From Sphagnum compactum (lineage: Eukaryota > Bryophyta > Sphagnopsida > Sphagnales), in NCBI GenBank assembly GCA_965153455.1, contig OZ234494.1, forward strand, positions 6,696,001 to 6,760,000: a DNA stretch of 64,000 nt. The letters are read 5' to 3'. The notes under the pieces are model-generated. The model was given only the letters and a program-made list of their open reading frames with translations, made no database searches and was not told the origin of the DNA. Positions 1-12,746 of this stretch are shown here, in pieces; positions within the stretch are counted from its first letter, which is position 1, and every line of letters begins with the position of its first letter. A program made the position numbers and the translations under genes.

Positions 1-2231
1 GGTTTAAAATTTAATATGTTTGGCATTCAGTAACAAATCCCATAGGTTGTGAAAAATGAATTATGGAGGTTTTGATAAGCATGTTTTGCTTCAAAATGCA
101 AGCACAACACTAAATGGTGTGACCATGAGAGGTATAGTAATTGACTTGTGTTCTCATTAATTATGGCAATTGTGGTGCAAATTGTTTTAGAATTTGAAAG
201 TTGGACTATTGTTGAATCAACTTGGGTGTTGCATCAAGTGCAAGGTCCATTTGATTTCTTGCTTTCATAGAGTTGTGGAAGTTGCAACAACAATGTGCAA
301 ACAAATTTTTAAGTACACAAGAAAACATAATGTTGATTTTTTTTCATTTTCTGTGATTTTTTTCTTGTATTCCAATTGTGAAGAGGTGAATACCAAGAAG
401 TGGCAACACAAAGGAGATAGGGTCTCATAAACCACCTTGAAGAACATAATTGGCTCCATCAACTTTGATTTTGGTGTTTGTTGTATTTTCAGTTTGTTTT
501 TGTTTTGATGCAATCTTGTGGTGGCTCAACATTAGAGCAAGAGTTTACATCCTAGGTGTTTTTTTGCATGTTTTGTTTTGGACATTGTGTACAATGTTGA
601 AGTGGTTTTATTGTGTAGTTATTCTGGTTTGAAACTCTATTGCCAAATGTCAAAGTTGAAAGGGTTTGTGTAATGAAATGAGGTGAAGGAAGATGAAATG
701 AAGTGCATGAGATGAAGTGATATGTTGTTGTTGGAGCTCAAGGGTCTAGGTGTGTTGTTTTTCGATGCATACACTACTTTCAATTGAATTCAAACCCCAA
801 GGTAATTATTAGCATCAATTTTCATTTCTTGGGTGAAAGCACATTAAGGGTGAATCACTTTTCACCAAAAAAGGTGATGTATAATGAATATTATAGTACG
901 TAATAAGTTAAAATCTTGATAGTGTTCTTTGGCTAGGAATTTAAGCATGTTCAACGCTGAATATGGGATGCATATGAAAAAGAAGGGGTGTATAATGAAG
1001 TGTTGGAAGGGGCTAGAACTAAATTTATTCTTGAAAGAATGTGTCAAGATCTCACACATCAATATGTGCTCACAAACACAGCGTGTTTGGCACCATGGGT
1101 TTGGTAATTTACCATAACCCTTGAATATAACAAAAAGGGACTCACTTATGTGAAGTTAACACATGAAGCATATACACATTGAAATAAACACATCAATCAC
1201 GAATTTTCAATTAGTAATGGACTTTATAATCTTAGCAAAGCTGAGTGTCACAAACTATAATATCTTGGACATGGACTTTTATCTTACAATGTGTTTATGC
1301 AATGAATGTGAAACTTTGAGATATAAAATATTTGAAGTTTAAGACATTAAAGGTTCATTTAGTGACTGAAACATTGTTTTAACTTTTGTGTTCCATAACA
1401 TCAAATATGCAGCCTTTTGAAATATTTCACAAAGTCCATAAAGGCATAAAAAATGTTGATTTTCTTGATTTTGTTTTAAGGAAGACCTTTTTAATGGTCT
1501 TTAACATCGTGGCCCCAAAAACAAATTGGAAAAATTTGAATTTTTGGAATGAAAGTTACATGGTCAATTTTAAGCCAATTTCGAATACATTAGAAATGGA
1601 CTTTCAAAAGGGACTTTGATTTGCTAGTTTTGGTCCACTTTAATATGTTTTCACCTTGGAGTACTTTCAATTGTGTTGGGCTGCATCATTTGAGCAACCA
1701 CATTGTGGAAAGGCAATTGAAGACACAAGGTCTAACATGATGAAATGAGGGCCAATATATGAAAAAATCTAATTGTATGAAATGGATGCTGCAACAAGTC
1801 TACTAAGTTATTATCTCTTTACATTTCCAATACTTACCTTTAAATAGATATTGCAGTTGTTGATTATAGATAATATAATGACTCCACAGAAAAAGTTGTG
1901 ATTGTCATCATAGCAAAGGGGTTATTGATTTAAAGTATTGTTTGCACATCTGATTATTTATTTGTTGTTGGCCTTACATATTTGGAAGTTGCATATGAGG
2001 ACTATTTGTTTGCTACTACTGCCATTTTAGGGTGGTGTCTTTATTATTATTATGTATGTGGTTCTTTTTTTTCAATTTTCCAAAGGAAGAAATGCCATAA
2101 ACTGTAGAATGACAATAATAGTAACTTTCACAACAAGTACCAATTGTAAGGTCAAGGAGGAGCTATAAATTTTTTTATCCCATTATATAGGTGTACTCAA
2201 ACATTATTGTTGTAAGTCATGAGTGCTATGA
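1..2231. other. Intergenic, AT-rich, no gene recognised
   Basis: Low-GC sequence with frequent stops in all frames. The open frames are short and resemble no protein family known to me. No repeat structure, tRNA or terminal inverted repeat was seen. Confidence 0.6.
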
Positions 2232-2555
2232 ATGGAGAAATTTTCAATTTTTTTTTGGTATCTAGGATCAACTAATGATACTCTACAGCAAATCTTGAGC
2301 TCGGCTTGTTTGGAAGTGAGGTCAATGGTGGTTATAACAATGGATGAAGAAAGCAGGTTTTCTATGATGGTTTATGGAAAGAAGGACATGGGTGAAGATG
2401 ATAAAGATGATCACACTGACGCCCACAATGACGAAACTTTTGGAGATATTCTTGCCCCACCTATTACAAGCACTAATGATAAACATTACAACATACTAAC
2501 AACACGTAAATGCAAATCATTTTTGTGTCAATATACATTGTTCCTTTTGCAATAG
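2232..2555 (+). CDS. Uncertain 107-codon ORF, acidic, unknown
   Basis: This open frame starts at an ATG after a T-rich stretch. Its middle is acidic, with a run of Asp, Glu and His around residues 50-70, and its end is hydrophobic. I recognise no domain. The frame contains a possible splice acceptor near its start, so it could be an exon remnant rather than a whole gene. It lies 520 bases upstream of a CACTA transposon terminus and may be an old transposon-carried fragment. Only its length in an AT-rich region supports it. Confidence 0.15.
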   Translation: MEKFSIFFWYLGSTNDTLQQILSSACLEVRSMVVITMDEESRFSMMVYGKKDMGEDDKDDHTDAHNDETFGDILAPPITSTNDKHYNILTTRKCKSFLCQYTLFLLQ

Positions 2556-3076
2556 TTATAGCAAGGAGTGAGTCTGAGCAATTCAAACTCATTTACCTTT
2601 GGCTAGAAGATAGGGGTTTTTTCTCCTTTTCAGGATAATCATTAGAATAAATGCACCTCTTCAAGAAGGCACATTGGAAAACTTGACAGTTCTTTGTTTG
2701 ATTGTATATCTGCATCATTATTTTTACTTGAAGTGATTGCTTACTTGGTAGGTTTAATGGAAGTTATTCAATAATGTAATGGAAAATCCTAATTCAAGGT
2801 CTACACTGGTGCATTCTTTGTATGTCTTCATTTTTGTGGACCCTAATAGAAGTGCATTAGTAACAGTTACAATGGTTTCTAGTTTCTAGGGGCTAGCAAA
2901 GGATAAACTTGTCCTAACGTAAACTCGAAAACTACTATTAGCATGCTCCAAACATTAGGTTTATGGCTTTCCAACCTGTCTACCCATTGTTGGCAAGTTT
3001 GACACATTGTGTAGCATTCATGCGATGATGACCTTACACGTGTTTGATTTGATTAACCAATAGGCCAGGCTAGATG
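2556..3076. other. Intergenic, nothing seen
   Basis: AT-rich sequence between the uncertain ORF and the left terminus of the CACTA-type element. No gene or repeat was recognised. Confidence 0.5.
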
Positions 3077-5599
3077 CACTACTAGAAATCTTGTCATTTG
3101 CAACCAAGCACTATGCAACTGGCTGTCGTTTGCAACTATCTCGATCATGTTTACAACTACAAATTTGGTATTGTATAATTTTTGGGCCATACGGTTGTGT
3201 GTGCAACTAACATGCAACTAAATGTGTATAATATGGACACGTGTCATAAAAAATAATGCCCTAAACTTATACACATTTAAATTACTATACTTAATATATC
3301 TACATAAGTTATATATAATAGTATTATGTACCTCTAGTACCAAGGTTAACCCCATGTTAACTTAAGCTAGCTTAAACTAACCTAGGCTAAATAAACAAAA
3401 AAGTTAAACTAACCATGGCTAAATTAAGTTAGGCTAAACTAATTATGGCTAATCTAAATTAAGCTAAATTAAATCAAATTAATTTAATAATGGCTAAATT
3501 AAGTTAAATTTAATTCATTATGGCTAAAATAGATTAAACTAAATTAAACTAGGTTAAATCAACCATATTTAAATTAAATTAGGCTAAATTAATTATGGCT
3601 AAATTAAATTAAGCTAAAATTAACCATGGCTAAACTTATTAAGCTAAAATAATTATGGCTAAATTAACTATGGTTAAATTAAGTTAGGCCAAACTAATCA
3701 TGACTAAATTAAATTAGATTATATTAATTATGGTTAAACTAAATTAAGCTAAATTAAAATAGGCTAAAATAAATATGGCTAAATTAAATTAAGACAAAAT
3801 AATTATGGCTAAATTAAATTATGATAAATTAAATTGAGCTAAACTAAACCATGGTTTAAATATGTATTACAAGTTTTCAAGTTTTATGTGCCAAATATAT
3901 TTAAATATTTGTTTTGGCAAGTAAAATTTTTTTATTTTATTTTATTTGGAATATTTTTCAGAAAATATAAATTGGATTAAACAAAAAAATTATTCAGAAT
4001 CAATTAATATGATAATATTAATTTTTAAATTAATAATCATAATTATTAATTAAACATTTATTATAATTACACTGATAATCAGTTATATTTATTTTATATT
4101 TATTTATATATTCAATAGGTATTATATATTTAAAATTTATTATTTATGTTTAAATATTAATGTAAATAGGCTACACTAATTAACCTACAAGTACACAAAC
4201 ATCCTAAGCTAATTACTAGTTTAAGCTAGATAATAATAGTAAAAGCATATTTTCATTAAGTAATCATAATTATTAAAAATATCCTATAATCATCTTTGAA
4301 GTGCAAAAGAAAAGGAGTAATGAAAAATTAACAAGAAGAAAATTAAGAAAAATATGCTTTCCAAGTTACAAAACATTTATTTTCTTCTTTGGACCCCTCC
4401 TACTTTCAAACGTCATAACTTTCTTATATGTTGTTCATTTTAGACGATTTAAAGTGTTATAGGAACATCACCTGAAGTTCTACAAATCATGTTGGAACTC
4501 TAATAGCAAAAAAACAACATAAAAGGAACTTTTTGAGTGTTTAAGAACTAGCCTTTGTAGTGTTCAATGGTTTTTTTTGGAATTCTTGACCCCCTTTACT
4601 TTGGGGGGCCATAACTTTCTCTTTTTTAGTCCGTGTTTTACAATTCTTAATGTGTTAGATGCATCAAGAGGAGGGCTTCAAGTTTTGTTTGGACACCAGA
4701 AGCAACAAAGCTCTCCCCTGGCTAGTATACTCTAATATAATAGTTACATCTAATGTGCAACTCAGTTGGTTCATGAGGTTTGCAACAGAATTTTTTATCC
4801 TATATCCTTTGGCTTCCAATTCTATTTGGCTCAATATATAACTAGGAGCAATAGCTATGTAGTAGCCAAATATTAAGTGCCATTGGGGACAAATGAATAA
4901 AAAAAAATTGACCTTTATGAAATGGTTAAACCTAAAAATAAAATCGGATTATTCTAAACCTACCTATATAGCCTCAACCTAGATACTTTTCAACCTATTA
5001 ACATACCTAAATAAACCTACCTACCTAATAGGGTTTAATTATTACCTACCTACCTAGGCACCACGTGTCAACATCTTAATAACCATAAATTTGATGACTA
5101 GATTTCAATAATTAATATTTAAAAATTTAAAAATAGGTGGGCCTTGATTGTCATGTGTTAGCATAATTGGTGTTAAACATGTGTCAAATGGTCAATGAAC
5201 GTTCCATGGTGTGCAACGTGTCATCATCATATTGGCAAAAAATTTAATGATTGAAATTAATCCAATATTTTTTTAATTTTGAAAACACAAAAATAATTAA
5301 ATAGTGACACGTGTCCACAAACTAGTTGTCCAATTTTTAAACACATGTCATATTTTGATGAGTTACATTATAGTTGCAAGGAGAGTTGCACCTAAGGTGC
5401 AACTACATTTGGATTAGTATGTATGGATGAACATGTATTTTAACACCATATATACATGTTGCATACGTAGTGTTGCATGCAACTGAATGCCATGTGCAAC
5501 TTGTTTTAACCAACTACACAAATTTGCAGTCACATGTGTCACATGTAACTGAAATTTAGTTGCAAACGATAGTTGCAAAATCAAAAATTTTTACTAATG
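3077..5599. mobile_element. CACTA-type DNA transposon, non-autonomous
   Basis: The left end reads CACTACTAGAAATC and the right end, read inward, starts CATTAGTAAAAAT. The two align without gaps over 28 bases with about 8 mismatches, ending in a shared TTTGCAAC. The trinucleotide ATG flanks both ends (3074-3076 and 5600-5602), which is the 3-bp target duplication expected of CACTA (En/Spm) elements. Short subterminal motifs built on GTTGCA/TGCAAC recur in both orientations at 3110-3215 and 5365-5580, as CACTA transposases require. No transposase frame is present, so the element is non-autonomous. The interior holds a degenerate array at 3340-3860 and ACCTACCT-type runs near 4970-5060. A second, better-matching right end exists at 6662, so the true extent could be larger. 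Confidence 0.7.
3340..3860. repeat. Degenerate ~30-bp AT-rich array
   Basis: The motif GGCTAAATTAA, with variants GGCTAAACTAA and GGTTAAATTAA, followed by TTATGGCT or CCATGGCT, recurs roughly every 25-35 bases. Copies have diverged and the spacing is loose. The array lies inside the CACTA-type element. Confidence 0.75.
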
Positions 5600-6539
5600 A
5601 TGTTACCATACTACAACTAGCCTTATTATAATAGAGGCCAATGGGTAAATTGCAAGCAAAAAACTAGCTGGTTACCTAGGTATCGAACCTTAGGGGAAGG
5701 TTTGGGTAACCTAATTTGACCTAGTTAGAAGGTGATGGCCTCCAAAAATGAGACAGTGGCCCTAAGAAAGATAAAAGAGCCATTCAATCATATGTATTTT
5801 GCAAACTGCATATCTCTTTATTATTATTTCTTTTTTCTTCTTTTTTTCCCACTTGGTGGCTAGGAACATTTGGACTTGTTTTTAAGGTTTGGTAAGGTTT
5901 TTACCAAGCTTACATAATGTGGTTTCTATTGGCAAGGCATTTGGTTTTTCAAGTGAGGATGTCAAATTGGTTATTGAATGGGTTATGACATCCTACTAGT
6001 AGTATTATCCCAAAAGCCTTATAGGCAATAATTTCCAATATGGTCTACGTGATTGGTTTCATTTCATGCAACTACCTATATCATCCAAACTCGTGTATTT
6101 AGCAACGCTTGCAATAATATATACCCTAATAACCAAGTATGTTTTTGTACAAAAAAAAAATCCTATGACAATAGGGGCTGCAACTACTTGATCTACTATA
6201 ACACCCTAGATGCATAGATATATTTGGAATATATCTTAATATAAGTGGATTATATTTGAAAGTACATTTACAAAACTTCAATAAATTGTAAAACCTTAAT
6301 ACAATTTTAATACAAATATTTAAAAACATCCTTAATATATTCAAAATATAATTTTAATACACCCCTAAAAATGTACTTTCAATATACCTTTGAAATACTC
6401 CTATTACAACTATGAAACATTACTTGCAATTAATTTTTAGATTGGAAAGCGACTTTTGGGATTTAATAGCTTGTTCTTGGATGAAATTTTAAATAAAACC
6501 CATTCATATTGAAGGATGAAGCTCTTAATAATCGCAATG

Positions 6540-6662
6540 TGGTCACAAGATAGTTGCAAAATTTTAAAGGATTGTTATTAATTGCAAAAATAGTGGCAAA
6601 TTACACATAGTCGCATGTAGTCGCAAAATTATTGGTTGCAAAATACAAGTTTTCTAGTAGTG
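6540..6662. mobile_element. Second CACTA-type right terminus
   Basis: Read inward, this end starts CACTACTAGAAAACTTG and matches the terminus at 3077 at about 26 of 29 bases, better than the end at 5599 does. Subterminal GTTGCAAAA and GTCGCA motifs precede it at 6550-6645. The three bases outside it (AGC) do not match those outside the left end (ATG). It may be the outer end of a 3.59-kb element starting at 3077, or the end of a separate element that lost its left side. Confidence 0.6.
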
Positions 6663-6689
6663 AGCAAATTCTAGTTTTTAATGGTATGG

Positions 6690-8109
6690 CTCAGTTTTAT
6701 AGATGGCACCAATTACAAAGCTGATGACGAAGACATAACCCTTTATCTGGACCACAGAATGTTGAGAAGCCTGGGATCAGATCAAGTAGAAATGGAAGCA
6801 CCAATTATGATACTTCCAAATTGGCAGCTAGAGTTTCATGTGCACACAATGCATCTTTACTGGCGATAAGTGCAATGTTAGCACAGAATCCAATTGGTAA
6901 GTATAACTAGCCTATAATATATGCCTCTAAATTGCTAAATTAAACAAAGTAGAATTATACTACTATAAAGAGAGAAGCCTTAGCAATGGTTTATGCTCTT
7001 CATAAGTTTAGACATTTTTTGTTGGGAAATAAATTTGTTTTTTATGTAGATCACATGGTTTTTTTATATCTAGTCAACAAACCATAAGTGTCTAGAAGGA
7101 TAACCAAATGGTTGTTGTTATTTTTAGAATATGAATGCACAATAGTCTACAAGCTTGGTAAAACACATGTTGTAGTTGATGTTTTATCCAAATTACTAGA
7201 TAGCTAAGAACCATTGGGAGTCCAAGATCAAACTGTAAATGCATCACTATTTTTTGTAGAACCTATATGGATGCAAGAAGTGAAGAGCTATTTAAAGATA
7301 GGTCAAATGCTAGAAACTTTGAAGTTAATTCGAAAACAGAAGTTAGTTAGAAAGGTAAACCCTTTACTATGAAAGAAGGAAAAATGTACAAAGTGGGACA
7401 AAACAATAGATTGCACAAATGTTTGATTACCTCAAAAGCATAGATTGTTCTTAAGGAACTACATGAAGGAGTGGCAGGAAAACATTTTGCTATAGATACT
7501 ATTGTAAAGAAAATTTTGGATGCAGGTTATTGGTGGCCAACTCTATTCAAAGATACTCATGAATTTTGCAAAAGTTGTGACAACTGTCAAAAAATTGTAG
7601 GACTGAAAACAAAAAGTCTGACCAAATTAGTAACAACATTTCTAGAAAAACCATTTATGAATGGGGTCTAGATTTTATAAGTCCAATTAAACCAACAAGA
7701 GGACTAGCAAGCAGATATATTTTGGTAGCTACAGATTATGCAACAAAGTGGGTAGAAGCAAAGGCACTTAGAACCAATACTACAATAGTCATAACCAAAT
7801 TTCTATATGAGTATATTCTTACCAGATTTGGATGTCCTTTGACCATAGTCATAGATCAAGGAGTATAATTCATCAATGATAAAATCAAACATTTGACAAA
7901 ATAGTTTTTGTCTATTACATACCCACAGGGAAATGGATAAGCAGAATCTACTAACAAAGTTATTAATAGATTACTGACCAAGTTAGTTAATGAGAAGATA
8001 ACAAACTGGGATGAACATCTATCCACAGTTTTATTTTCATACAAAATAGTTTACAAGGTGGCAATAGGATACACACGTTACTAGTTAGTTTATGGTTTGC
8101 ATCCTCTAA
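6690..8109 (+). pseudogene. Ty3/gypsy pol relic (RT end, RNase H, integrase)
   Basis: Conceptual translation with many stops and shifts gives the end of RT and RNase H. Around 6820-6900 it reads like the usual 'EFHVHTNASLLAI' segment, then 'REALAMVYALHKFRHF' and 'YVDHMVFLYLVNKP' near 6985-7080. An integrase zinc finger follows (CKSCDNC, 7567-7590). The integrase core is at 7670-7900, with a DYATKWVEA stretch and an IDQG version of the second catalytic Asp site. The pieces keep the pol order on the + strand. Without a chromodomain and with this integrase wording it looks like a non-chromovirus (Tat/Athila-like) lineage. It stops abruptly inside the integrase motif LVYGLHPLM, where the LTR of the next element begins. 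Clearly dead. Confidence 0.85.
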
Positions 8110-8929
8110 TGACGCGCTCCCAAGTTCCTTGTTCGACCCAAGTTGGGTCCAAAGAAGTCAAACAGCGAAATTGTTTGGAACTCGGGGCACGCTCCCAACT
8201 TCCAGCACTAAAAGGGGTAGAAGGCATGCTAAAGCTCCGGGATTAGACAAGGGCAAGGGACAAGCTTTACTTAGTTACTCGAACCTACATCAAAGCAACC
8301 AACAAGTTGGTTAGTTCACATTCGGAAGCACTTTCAGTGCTAGGACAAGCCACGGGCGACCTTGGACTCACATGACTCACCACGGCCTGGACTCGGGGGA
8401 AGCCACCACCTTCCCCCATATAGTATTCTCTGCGTTACTCCGTGGCACCTACATCCAAATGGCTTTTTTTCCCAAGATTCCCAAGGAGGAGTCCCGAAAC
8501 TGTCCTGGTTTGGACTCCCGGGACTTTGGGAGTTCATAACTCCTTGCTCAAACCTCCGATTGAGATGAGGTCTAAAGCAAACTTGTAGCTCTCCTCAAGA
8601 GCTTTTCAATGGTGTGTCGCACTCCACCTGCACACACCGGGGTCGAGTCAATTCCTGACTTTTAGCAATTGGAAGTCAAACTGCCAATTTGACTCCTGGC
8701 CTTTCTTTTGTCCATAACTTGTGCTACAAATGTCCGAACGACTCATGCGAGGCCATTTTCGACATCTACATTTCAAGACCTTTCCAATGGTATAACGAGC
8801 ACTTCAAGGCAAGGTGTTTTGACCCCTGCAATCAAACTCTGAGTCTTTGGGAGTCCCGGAGGACTCCCAAGTCCTCACTTCAGGAGTGTGAGTGTCATCC
8901 TCACACTCTTTCAAAGTGGGGTTGCGACA
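8110..8929 (-). repeat. 3' LTR of chromodomain Ty3/gypsy element
   Basis: On the minus strand the internal region ends in a purine-rich tract (8930-8941, TGGGGGAGAG), the polypurine tract. It is followed directly by TGTCGC, the start of an LTR. The other boundary is where the older gypsy coding sequence stops, at a TG dinucleotide at 8110, which gives about 820 bp. The region is more GC-rich than its surroundings. The short open frames in it are not genes. The lower boundary is less certain than the upper because no second LTR is available for comparison. Confidence 0.7.
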
Positions 8930-9721
8930 CTCTCCCCCATTAGAAGAAAAGGTTAATGTCCCCATTGACACTTAGAATTTCTTTCACAATTGCAATTGCT
9001 TTCTTTTGGATCCTTGGCCATCACTTGCCGACCTTTGCGGCTGGACCTTGCCTCAAGCTAACTTAAGCGTCCCCAAGTTTCCAACATTTTCTTGACAAGT
9101 CCAGGAGGGTCTCGTGGAAAACCCTCTTCCAACGTTTCGTCAAAAAGACCTAAACTAGCCTAATTGACGAAGCCTTCATTTGGGAGGAAACTATTCCATC
9201 CTTCCCCTCATGCGGAACTCAAGTCAAGTCTAACCTTGACCTAAGCTACTTGACATGACTATTTTCCCAACCTTGCGCCTTGATCACAACAATCAAGCCT
9301 TAACTAAAAGGTATGCTTATCATGGTACGAGAAGCGACATTTGGGTTTTGCAAAAACCCAAGTCCCAAACTACACGATTAAAGTACGCGAACGGGGTCAT
9401 GACTTCCCGCGTTGGCCGCCACTACTAACCAACCCTTTGGGATGCACTTAAAGCTTGTGCATGTCCCCGCAAGCTCACCTTGCTTGCCTCCTCTTTTGGG
9501 GCCAAGGTTTCTCTCAACCCCAAAGTAGGAGTCCAATTTTGATTTGGGCCTACGCAAGAAAGTTCCATTTCTGCAATGCCAACTTGACAACCCTATTTGC
9601 ACTTACACATTATTTTCGTGATACAATCTCTAAGAAGTTTTTTAACCTTTATTTCACTTGCAACTTGATGTGGTACATTTATGTGACTCCCTGCCCCACT
9701 AAAAGAAAGGTGATGTCCTCA

Positions 9722-9928
9722 TCACGTTCTACGCCTCTTTTTCTTTGCCGGTCTAGTGTGGAATTCCTCTATGGCTTCTTGGGCATGTTCCATATCGGAT
9801 TCATTTACCCAAGATGCCTCTATTGGATGGTATCCTTTCCACTTAACTAAGTATTCCCGCTTTCGTCCTCTTAGTTGCCTTGACTTGAGCACGGCCTTCA
9901 CCTCAAACTCTGGTTCATTATGAACCAA
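9722..9928 (-). pseudogene. Chromodomain of the retrotransposon integrase
   Basis: This open frame encodes a chromodomain with the motif YLVKWKGY followed by SWVNESDME, typical of the integrase C-terminus of plant chromoviruses. There it is thought to steer integration to particular chromatin by binding modified histone tails. It ends in a basic KKKRRR tail. It is cut off from the integrase by stops and a duplicated 84-bp segment just upstream on the minus strand, so it is not translated as part of a working integrase. Confidence 0.9.
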
Positions 9929-10066
9929 GTCTGGTGGGGCCTTGAGTTGTACTCTCGATTAGGCCTTGAGGCATTACGGTTCCACCTCAAACTCTGGTTC
10001 ATTATGAACCAAGTTTGGTGGGGGCCTTGAGTTGTGCTCTCAATTAGGCCTTGAAGCATCGCGGTT
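9901..10066 (-). repeat. 84-bp tandem duplication in integrase tail
   Basis: Two adjacent copies (9901-9984 and 9985-10066) begin CCTCAAACTCTGGTTCATTA and differ at only a few bases, including one missing base. Two in-frame stops fall in or beside the copies, so the duplication breaks the link between integrase and chromodomain. Confidence 0.9.
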
Positions 10067-11234
10067 GACCGGCTTCAAAAGAGAAACATGAAATGTGGGG
10101 TGAACTCTAAGATTTTTCGGTAGTTCTAACATGTAAGTGTCAGAAAGTTTCTTTTCCAACACTTTGAATAGACCCGCATATGGTCCCAAGAACTTGTGAC
10201 TCAAGCCTTCTGGGAATCAAAAATTCTTGATGTTCAACCACACTTCATCCCCTTCTTGAAACTTCACCTCTCGTCGGGATTTGTTCGCAAAATCTTTGTA
10301 CTGCATGTGCGCCTTTTCCAAGTTGGCCTTGCCAACTCTCGCAAGCGCCGCCTTTCTTCATCAAGTTGTGTGACCATTGGCACTTCCTCACTTGCATCAC
10401 TTGGGGGTTGTCCATGTGCTGCCCAAGTCATGGGCACAATTGGTGACTTGCCCGTCACCATTTGAAAGGGGGTGCACCCAGTTGCGGAATGTTCCGAGTT
10501 GTTGTAACAAAACTCGGCTAACTCCAAATGGTCCACCCAATCTTGTTGGTCCCCCCCCACATAATTCCTTAGGAATTGTTGGATAACCAAGTTCACTCTC
10601 TCGGTTTGTCCATCCGTTTGGGGCCGGAAGGAAATGCTCATCTTGAGCTCTGACCCCATGCGCTTCCATAAGGCTTGCCAAAACTTACTTGTGAACTTTG
10701 GGTCTCGATCCGAGACTATGTCCTTTGGGAGGCCATGATGCTTGAAAACATGTGTGAAGAATAACCTACCTGTCTCTTGGGCCGTGGCCTCATCCTTTGT
10801 GAGAATGAAGTGTGCCATCTTGCTAAATCGATCCACCACCACCATGATGGCATCAAAACCCCTTGGGGGCAAGCTTACCATGAAATCCATGGACACTTTC
10901 CCACGGCCCTTCGGGAATCGGCAAAGGTTGTAACAAGCCCGCTTGCTTTTTGTTAAATGTTCGGTTTTGTTGGCAAGTCAAGCAAGTCTTCACATACTCC
11001 TCCGCACTGTCTTTCAAGTTGGGCCAATAATAGGACTTCTTGAAGAATGTTGTGGTGCGCTTTGCACCACCATGGCCCGCAAGCGGCCCATCATGACATT
11101 CCTTCAAGAAGGTGTCCCTCATCTTCCCTTTCGACACATAGAGTCAATTTTGTTTGTACCACAATAGTCCATTTCGCAAATGGAAGTGGGACTTGGCTCC
11201 ATTTTGAATGTTTTGCCTCACCTCTTTGGCAAAT
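10067..11234 (-). pseudogene. Integrase of the chromovirus, frameshifted
   Basis: The zinc-binding region with CLTCQQN lies near 10970. The catalytic core follows, with all three expected acidic residues visible: Asp in SMDFMV, Asp in VSDRDPKF, and Glu in QTERVN. A frame shift near 10890 separates the zinc finger from the core. Another near 10330 separates the core from its C-terminal barrel, whose 'FHVSLLKPV' segment is readable at about 10070-10130. The core itself is well preserved, which suggests fairly recent death. Confidence 0.9.
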
Positions 11235-12746
11235 TCATCTCGACGGCTTGCTAGTCAAACTTCCTTTTGGAGTTCCGTTTCTCCCGCATACACCACTTTG
11301 AGTTGGTGTTTCCGGCTCAATGCATCGGGCACTATGTTCTCCTTCCCGGGCTTGTGCCGGATGTCCACATTGAACAATGCTAATGTCTTGCCATCTCACT
11401 TGTTTTGATGACAACTTGGGTTGAGTGGCAAAGTACTTCAAGGTCACATTGTTGGTCCACACCACCACATCCTTGAAGCCTATGTAATGGCCCCAAGTCT
11501 TGAGACAATGTATGACGGCCCACATTTCCTTCTCGTGTGTTGGCCACCTTCGCTCCGTCTCACTCAACTTCTTGCTTTCAAATGCCACCAATCTTCCTTC
11601 TTGCACTAGGACTCCTCCAATTGCAAAGTCGGAGGCATCGGAGTGGATCTCAAAATCCTTGTAAAAGTCGGGTAACTTCAACACTAGCGCTTTCACCAAA
11701 ATGCCCTTCAAGGTCTCAAAGGCCTCGTCACATGCTCCTTCCCATTCGTAAGTTACAACGGACTTCTTCAAGAGGTTTGTCAAGGGTGCGACGATCTTTG
11801 CGAAGTTCTTGATGAACTTACGATAATGGGAGGCCAATCCTAGAAAGGATCTTAAGGCCAGGACCGACTTAGGCGGTTCCCAATCCACAATTGCCTTGAC
11901 CTTGTGATCATCCATCTTCAAACCTTCTTGAGTTATCCTATGTCCAAGGAAGTCTACTTCCGTCACCCCGAATTCGCACTTCTCAAGCTTGGCATACAAC
12001 TTGTTTTCCTTTAGCCTTTGGAACACCTTCCGGAGATGCTCCACATGCTCCTCCAAGGAGCCACTATAGATCAAAATGTTGTCTATGTAGACGACCACAA
12101 AGTCATCAAGCCATTCCCGAAAAATGTCATTCATGAGAGTGCAAAATGTGGCGGGTGCATTGGGGAGCCCAAAGGGCATCACCAAGAACTCATATGAGCC
12201 ATACCTTGTGCGGCAAGCAGTCTTTTCTTCGTCCCCTTCCGCAATCTGAATTTGGTAATACCCCGAACGTAAGTCAATCCTACTAAACACCTTGGCTCCC
12301 GAGAGACGATCAAATAGATCATCGATTCGAGGCAAAGGATACTGGTTCTTCACCGTTGTCTTGTTGAGGGCTCTATAATCCACACACATCCTCAACGTCC
12401 CATCTTTCTTGTGAACAAAAAGGACAGGTGCCCCATATGGTGATTTACTCGGTTTGATATAACCTTTTGCGAAGAGTTCTTCAAGCTGAACCTTAAGCTC
12501 TTTCAACTCCTCATGGCTCATTCGATATGGGGCCTTGGCGAGAGGTGCCACTCCCAACATCACCTCAATCGCATGATCAACTCGTCTTTTTGGGGGCAGG
12601 TCTTCGGGCAACTCTTCGGGCATCACATCTGGGAACTCTTCCAAAACTTGTTTTATGCACTTGGAGGGAGTCACCAAATTGGTAGCTTCCTTGGGCTCAA
12701 ATTCGTCCAACACCCGCATCACACACATCATGCCATAACCTCCCAT
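11235..12746 (-). pseudogene. Reverse transcriptase-RNase H of the chromovirus
   Basis: A 503-codon frame holds the RT fingers and palm ([23 protein letters not shown]), the palm active-site strand and most of RNase H ([22 protein letters not shown]). The active site reads YIDN where the family has Y-x-D-D, because the codon at 12078-12080 encodes Asn. The loss of that metal-binding Asp should abolish polymerisation. Near 11400 the frame shifts, and the usual DALSR end of RNase H is found in a neighbouring frame. The start codon here is only the first ATG after a break from the protease frame. Confidence 0.95.

Noticed and set aside
8129-8943. Several open frames of 60-85 codons
   Set aside because: They lie inside the retrotransposon LTR, which does not encode proteins.
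9378-9850. Open frames of 74 and 131 codons
   Set aside because: The plus-strand one overlaps the chromodomain on the opposite strand. The other is in the element's non-coding 3' tail.
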